Assembly (NCBI GenBank): GCA_017391665.1
Contig: JAFOXS010000283.1
Location: forward strand, 1-10,181
Direction of reading: 5' to 3'
DNA length: 10,181 bases
DNA from: Alistipes sp.
GTDB lineage: Bacteria; Bacteroidota; Bacteroidia; Bacteroidales; Rikenellaceae
In this document: positions 7,409 to 10,181 of the stretch, piece by piece
Layout: every line of letters starts with the position of its first letter
How positions within the stretch are numbered: position 1 is the stretch's first letter
The notes under the pieces: model-generated
Seen by the model: only the letters and a program-made list of their open reading frames with translations
What the model was told of the DNA's origin: nothing
Databases searched by the model: none
Position numbers and translations under genes: made by a program

Positions 7409-8263
7409 TTATATTTCAGGGAACATAATTCCATGAGGAGTAAAGTTTACAACAAAATGTAATGGAGGTTGCTCACCAGTTACAGATGCGGTTACCACAC
7501 CTGATTTAAAATAGATAACCTCAGGCCCAAAGAATGGAATACCATCATGATATGTTTTAACATCATATCCACTAAGACCATCTAATTTGAGATTTATCTT
7601 TGTATCAAGCTGGTCCGGATAATAGTTATCTATTGTCGCATTTATCTCTCCATCAAAGCAATAGCGCAAGGTTGTCTTGGGTTCTATAATATGATCAAAG
7701 TGTACTAAAACCACCGTGCGTCCAGTGGTAAACTGCACATTTAAGTCGGTATCAAAATACCCTAAATCCGGCTCCATATGAATCATACTACCCGAGAGAG
7801 TATAAACGCCGTCCTTACGACTAACATTCCACTCTCCTTTTACGCCTTCGGGAAGATGCTGCGAAGAAACAAGTACACTCCACTCGGCTCCATCCTCGTC
7901 CAATGAAATGCCATTGTGCGTAATACTATATAGCGTGTTACCAGATATCCATCCACAAATCTCGCCATTCTCACTATATTGTGGGTATTTTTTAAAAAAT
8001 TGACGTTTAATAACAACCTCTGTATCACCACCATTCAGCAACGAATCACGATAAGCTGAGGCCTGAAATAGAAAATCCAATTTATCAACCATCTGACGAG
8101 CAATAGAAAAGTCAATCGTCCTGCCGTAACTTTCAATACGTCTCTTTTCAATCTCTTCCGCAGGAATATCTTCTCCCTCATCATCCTTGCTGCAGGCAAC
8201 AAATGCACCTACCGAGGCCACAAACATAATAGCGACCATCAGAAAATTCCAAAGTTTTTTCAT
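7409..8263 (-). CDS. Predicted surface-exposed lipoprotein of unknown function
   Basis: I do not recognise a family for this 284-residue protein. The N-terminus (MKKLWNFLMV, hydrophobic through residue 23) ends in a lipobox-like FVAC with Cys24, so it should be processed by signal peptidase II. The residues after Cys24, SKDDEGED, are lysine/acid rich and resemble the Bacteroidetes lipoprotein export signal that sends lipoproteins to the cell surface. The mature part has alternating short hydrophobic strands (for example 178-192 and 246-275), suggesting a beta-rich fold; there are no further membrane segments and no catalytic motif I can name. I start at 8263 because the signal peptide begins there; in-frame Mets at 8284 and 8305 would add residues before it. 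Codon use is visibly more AT-rich than in neighbouring genes, which may indicate acquisition or low expression. It stands alone, divergent from mreB. Confidence 0.78.
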   Translation of the reverse strand: MKKLWNFLMVAIMFVASVGAFVACSKDDEGEDIPAEEIEKRRIESYGRTIDFSIARQMVDKLDFLFQASAYRDSLLNGGDTEVVIKRQFFKKYPQYSENGEICGWISGNTLYSITHNGISLDEDGAEWSVLVSSQHLPEGVKGEWNVSRKDGVYTLSGSMIHMEPDLGYFDTDLNVQFTTGRTVVLVHFDHIIEPKTTLRYCFDGEINATIDNYYPDQLDTKINLKLDGLSGYDVKTYHDGIPFFGPEVIYFKSGVVTASVTGEQPPLHFVVNFTPHGIMFPEI

Positions 8264-8288
8264 ACGGCTATAAGTTTTAAGCATTTCA

Positions 8289-8296
8289 CCCCCCCC
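8289..8296 (-). repeat. G8 homopolymer upstream of the lipoprotein gene
   Basis: Eight consecutive G's on the minus strand end 4 bases before the ATG at 8282-8284 and about 26 before the preferred ATG at 8261-8263. Tracts of this length can vary by slippage. Here it would change leader spacing rather than the preferred reading frame, and it would change frame only if the ATG at 8303-8305 were used. Confidence 0.85.
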
Positions 8297-8458
8297 AATA
8301 TACAAAACATTCTATAAATCACCAAATTATCGGGCAAAATATTCGCTATTGGGGATGATTTTTTAGTTTTAAGTTCTCTGTTCACTACCTTAAACGCGAA
8401 AAATCGAAAACCTTGCATCGTTTCGTCAAAAAAATAGTAAAAATTTCTTAACAAAAAG

Positions 8459-8491
8459 TTGGAAAACTTACCCATCTTTTCACTACCTTTG
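8459..8491 (+). promoter_or_regulatory. Predicted promoter of the mreBC operon
   Basis: TTGG (8459-8462), a 21-base spacer and a perfect TACCTTTG (8484-8491) match the Bacteroidetes promoter pattern. Transcription would start near 8497, leaving a leader of about 95 bases before mreB with an A-rich ribosome-binding region (AAAGAGATAAAAAG) directly upstream of the start codon. Confidence 0.65.
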
Positions 8492-8591
8492 CATTGTCGA
8501 ATGTTTTTATCGCGCGCTGCCCTCGGAAAAAGGCTCTGCAAGGGGTAAAGGCAACGACGCAAATTATTGATTAATAAAGAGATAAAAAGAT

Positions 8592-9617
8592 ATGGGATTT
8601 TTTTCATTAATGCAGGAGTTGGCCATCGACCTCGGAACGGCCAACACGCTGATTATTTATAACGGCAAGGTCGTTGTCGATGAGCCGTCGATTATCGCTC
8701 TGGAGTTGCAGACCGGTAAGGTGAAGGCTATCGGTACCGAGGCAAAGAAGATGGACGGCCGCGTACACCCCAACATCAAGACTATCCGCCCGCTGAAGGA
8801 TGGCGTGATTGCCGACTTCAAGGCTACGGAGCTGATGTTGCGCGGCCTGATCAAGAAGGTTCGCACCACATCGTCAATGTTCTCACCCTCACTGCGCATG
8901 GTGATCTGTATCCCTTCGGGATCGACCAACGTGGAGATTCGTGCCGTACGCGACTCGGCCGAGCACGCCGGCGCACGTGACGTATATATGATCTTCGAGC
9001 CTATGGCAGCCGCACTGGGTGCTGGTCTTGACGTTGAGGCTCCCGAGGGTAACATGGTTATCGACATCGGCGGCGGTACTTCGGAGATTGCATGTATCTC
9101 ACTGGGCGGTATCGTATGCTCGGAGTCTATCAACGTGGCGGGTGATGTATTTACAACCGATATTCAGAACTACGTTCGTCAGCAGCATAACATCCGTATC
9201 GGCGAGCGCACAGCCGAGGAGATCAAGCACGCCATCGGCGCCGCTATCTCTGACCTGGACGAGGAGCCCGAGGATTTCGTATTGACAGGTCCCAACATGC
9301 TCACCGCACTGCCCCAGACCGTGACTCTCTCATACAACGAGATTGCCTATGCGCTGGAGAAGTCGCTCGTGAAGCTGGACGCTGCATTGATGACCGTACT
9401 GGAGACTATGCCCCCCGAGCTCTACGCCGACATCGTGAAGAACGGTATCTACCTGGCCGGTGGTGGCGCCCTGATCAAGGGTCTGGATAAGCGCTTGTCA
9501 AACAAGTCGGGCCTGCCCGTGCATATCGCCGAGGATCCTCTGCGCGCTATCGCACGCGGTACGAGCATTGCGATGAAGAACGTTGACAAGTTCTCATTCC
9601 TGATGCATGACAATTAA
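8592..9617 (+). CDS. mreB: Rod-shape-determining actin homologue MreB
   Basis: A 341-residue bacterial actin that forms membrane-associated filaments guiding the elongation peptidoglycan-synthesis machinery. The actin-fold nucleotide motifs are all present: phosphate-1 loop DLGTANT (13-19), the FEPMAAALG segment with the likely catalytic Glu136, phosphate-2 loop DIGGGTSEI (158-166) and adenosine motif LAGGGALIKGL (288-298). The N-terminus MGFFSLMQELAIDLG has the short hydrophobic leader that anchors many MreBs to the membrane. Length and motifs are normal, with no truncation. It is the first gene of the transcript, with mreC 90 bases downstream and no U-tract terminator between, as in the mreBCD-pbp2-rodA operon common in Bacteroidales. 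Confidence 0.98.
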   Translation: MGFFSLMQELAIDLGTANTLIIYNGKVVVDEPSIIALELQTGKVKAIGTEAKKMDGRVHPNIKTIRPLKDGVIADFKATELMLRGLIKKVRTTSSMFSPSLRMVICIPSGSTNVEIRAVRDSAEHAGARDVYMIFEPMAAALGAGLDVEAPEGNMVIDIGGGTSEIACISLGGIVCSESINVAGDVFTTDIQNYVRQQHNIRIGERTAEEIKHAIGAAISDLDEEPEDFVLTGPNMLTALPQTVTLSYNEIAYALEKSLVKLDAALMTVLETMPPELYADIVKNGIYLAGGGALIKGLDKRLSNKSGLPVHIAEDPLRAIARGTSIAMKNVDKFSFLMHDN

Positions 9618-9648
9618 TCGTTAAGGTCAAATAGAGGCTTTTCTATAT

Positions 9649-9682
9649 CGGGACTCGCGCGGCCGCAGTGCCGCGTATCCCG
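9649..9682 (+). other. GC-rich hairpin in the mreB-mreC gap
   Basis: CGGGA (9649-9653) pairs with TCCCG (9678-9682), enclosing GCGGC (9659-9663) paired with GCCGC (9670-9674) around CGCAGT. It is followed by GTTATTAGAAG, not a T-run, so it is not a canonical terminator. It could stabilise the mreB message or lower read-through into mreC; this is inference. Confidence 0.45.
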
Positions 9683-9707
9683 TTATTAGAAGCCGTGCTG
9701 TCGGGTC

Positions 9708-10181
9708 ATGTATAAACTCATTGAATTTATCCGCAGAATATATGTTGTGCTATTGTTCATCCTAATCGAGACAATAGCACTCAATTATTATGCGCGCTCG
9801 TCATTCTACACTCAGGCCAAGATTCTCGCCCACGCCAATAGCGTGACGGGAGCCCTGCAGCAGAGTATCTTCTCGCTTCGCCACTACTTCACCCTCAGCA
9901 GCGAAAATGAGATGCTCGCACAGCGCGTAGCCGAGTTGGAGAATGCGCTCACCATATACCGCGAGCAGGAGCGACAGATGCAGACCGATACGCTGACCAT
10001 GGCAGCGATGGATTCGACGATGCTCGCCTCGCTCGCGCAATATCGCTACACGACCGCCCGCGTAATATCGAATACGATAAACAGCTCGCACAACTTCATT
10101 ACGCTGAACCGAGGTCGTCAGCATGGCGTGCTGGTCGATATGGCCGTTGTGACACCCGACGGAGCAATGGTTGGCTATGTG
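9708..10181 (+). CDS. mreC: Rod-shape-determining protein MreC, 3' end missing
   Basis: The frame opened by the ATG at 9708 runs uninterrupted for 158 codons to the window edge, so the C-terminus is outside. MreC is a bitopic inner-membrane protein linking MreB filaments to periplasmic cell-wall synthases (MreD, RodA, PBP2). A short cytoplasmic tail (1-10, MYKLIEFIRR) is followed by a transmembrane helix at about 11-28 (IYVVLLFILIETIALNYY). A periplasmic alpha-helical, probably coiled-coil stretch spans about 62-100, rich in E, Q and L. The beginning of the beta-rich MreC domain reads ARVISNTINSSHNFITLNRG (117-136), then GVLVDMAVVTPDGAMVGYV to the edge; this N-F-x-T-L-N-R-G pattern is the family hallmark. 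The position after mreB confirms identity. No strong Shine-Dalgarno is visible, as is common in Bacteroidetes. Confidence 0.95.
   Translation, partial: MYKLIEFIRRIYVVLLFILIETIALNYYARSSFYTQAKILAHANSVTGALQQSIFSLRHYFTLSSENEMLAQRVAELENALTIYREQERQMQTDTLTMAAMDSTMLASLAQYRYTTARVISNTINSSHNFITLNRGRQHGVLVDMAVVTPDGAMVGYV

Larger units (their letters stand above)
8264..8591. other. Divergent regulatory spacer between the lipoprotein gene and mreB
   Basis: This 328-base AT-rich spacer has no credible gene. The right half holds the mreB promoter (8459-8491) and a leader of about 95 bases. The left half should hold the lipoprotein promoter. The best candidate on the minus strand is TTTG at 8335-8338 with, 20 bases on, the degenerate box TAGAATGT at 8307-8314, which is weak. 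A run of eight C's (8289-8296; G8 on the lipoprotein strand) lies just before its possible start codons. A reading frame covering 8260-8607 on the minus strand has no recognisable protein character and overlaps the mreB promoter, so I do not call it. Confidence 0.6.

Noticed and set aside
8260..8607. 115-residue minus-strand frame upstream of the lipoprotein gene
   Set aside because: It covers the mreB promoter and leader, is low in protein-like composition, and overlaps the start of the lipoprotein gene in another frame.
9801..10124. 107-residue minus-strand frame at the right edge
   Set aside because: It is antisense to the clear MreC frame, which has a transmembrane helix and family motif.

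Overview
The window is a stretch of ordinary bacterial chromosome, most likely from a member of the order Bacteroidales. An Alistipes-like gut organism fits the protein flavour and moderate GC, but the genus is a guess. The evidence is a family S46 dipeptidyl-peptidase (typical of Bacteroidetes), the short Bacteroidetes-type glucose-6-phosphate isomerase and MreB, a lipoprotein with an acidic surface-export-like signal after its cysteine, and promoters that fit the Bacteroidetes sigma consensus (TTTG, about 19-21 bases, TAnnTTTG) rather than the E. coli one.

Layout from left to right. Bases 1-1067 (+) are the 3' part of a feruloyl-esterase-like hydrolase with an N-terminal beta-sandwich domain, closed by a hairpin terminator. 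An AraC-family regulator (1140-1958, -) is divergent from an NAD(P)-dependent epimerase/reductase of the extended SDR family (2148-3158, +), and both promoters can be read in the spacer. A small region follows with a 53-bp direct repeat and a perfect bidirectional terminator, where transcription of the SDR gene meets that of a tRNA-Leu(GAG) gene (3349-3432, -). Next on the minus strand are an S46 dipeptidyl-peptidase with the arginine that marks the Asp/Glu-specific DPP11 subtype (3596-5656), glucose-6-phosphate isomerase (5932-7263), and an AT-richer orphan lipoprotein (7409-8263). Each has its own terminator, so these appear to be single-gene units. The right end (+) is the start of the rod-shape operon: mreB (8592-9617) and a truncated mreC (from 9708 to the window edge).

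Functionally these are mostly independent units: plant cell-wall ester hydrolysis, peptide catabolism, glycolysis, tRNA supply and cell-shape control. I found no phage, transposase, CRISPR, toxin-antitoxin or defence system and no convincing new multi-gene system. The points worth a second look are small: the corrected start of the SDR gene, the DPP11 specificity residue, the repeat/terminator structure beside the tRNA, a G8 tract just upstream of the lipoprotein start, the possible surface-export signal, a probable dispersed repeat downstream of pgi, and hairpins in the mre leader and mreB-mreC gap.
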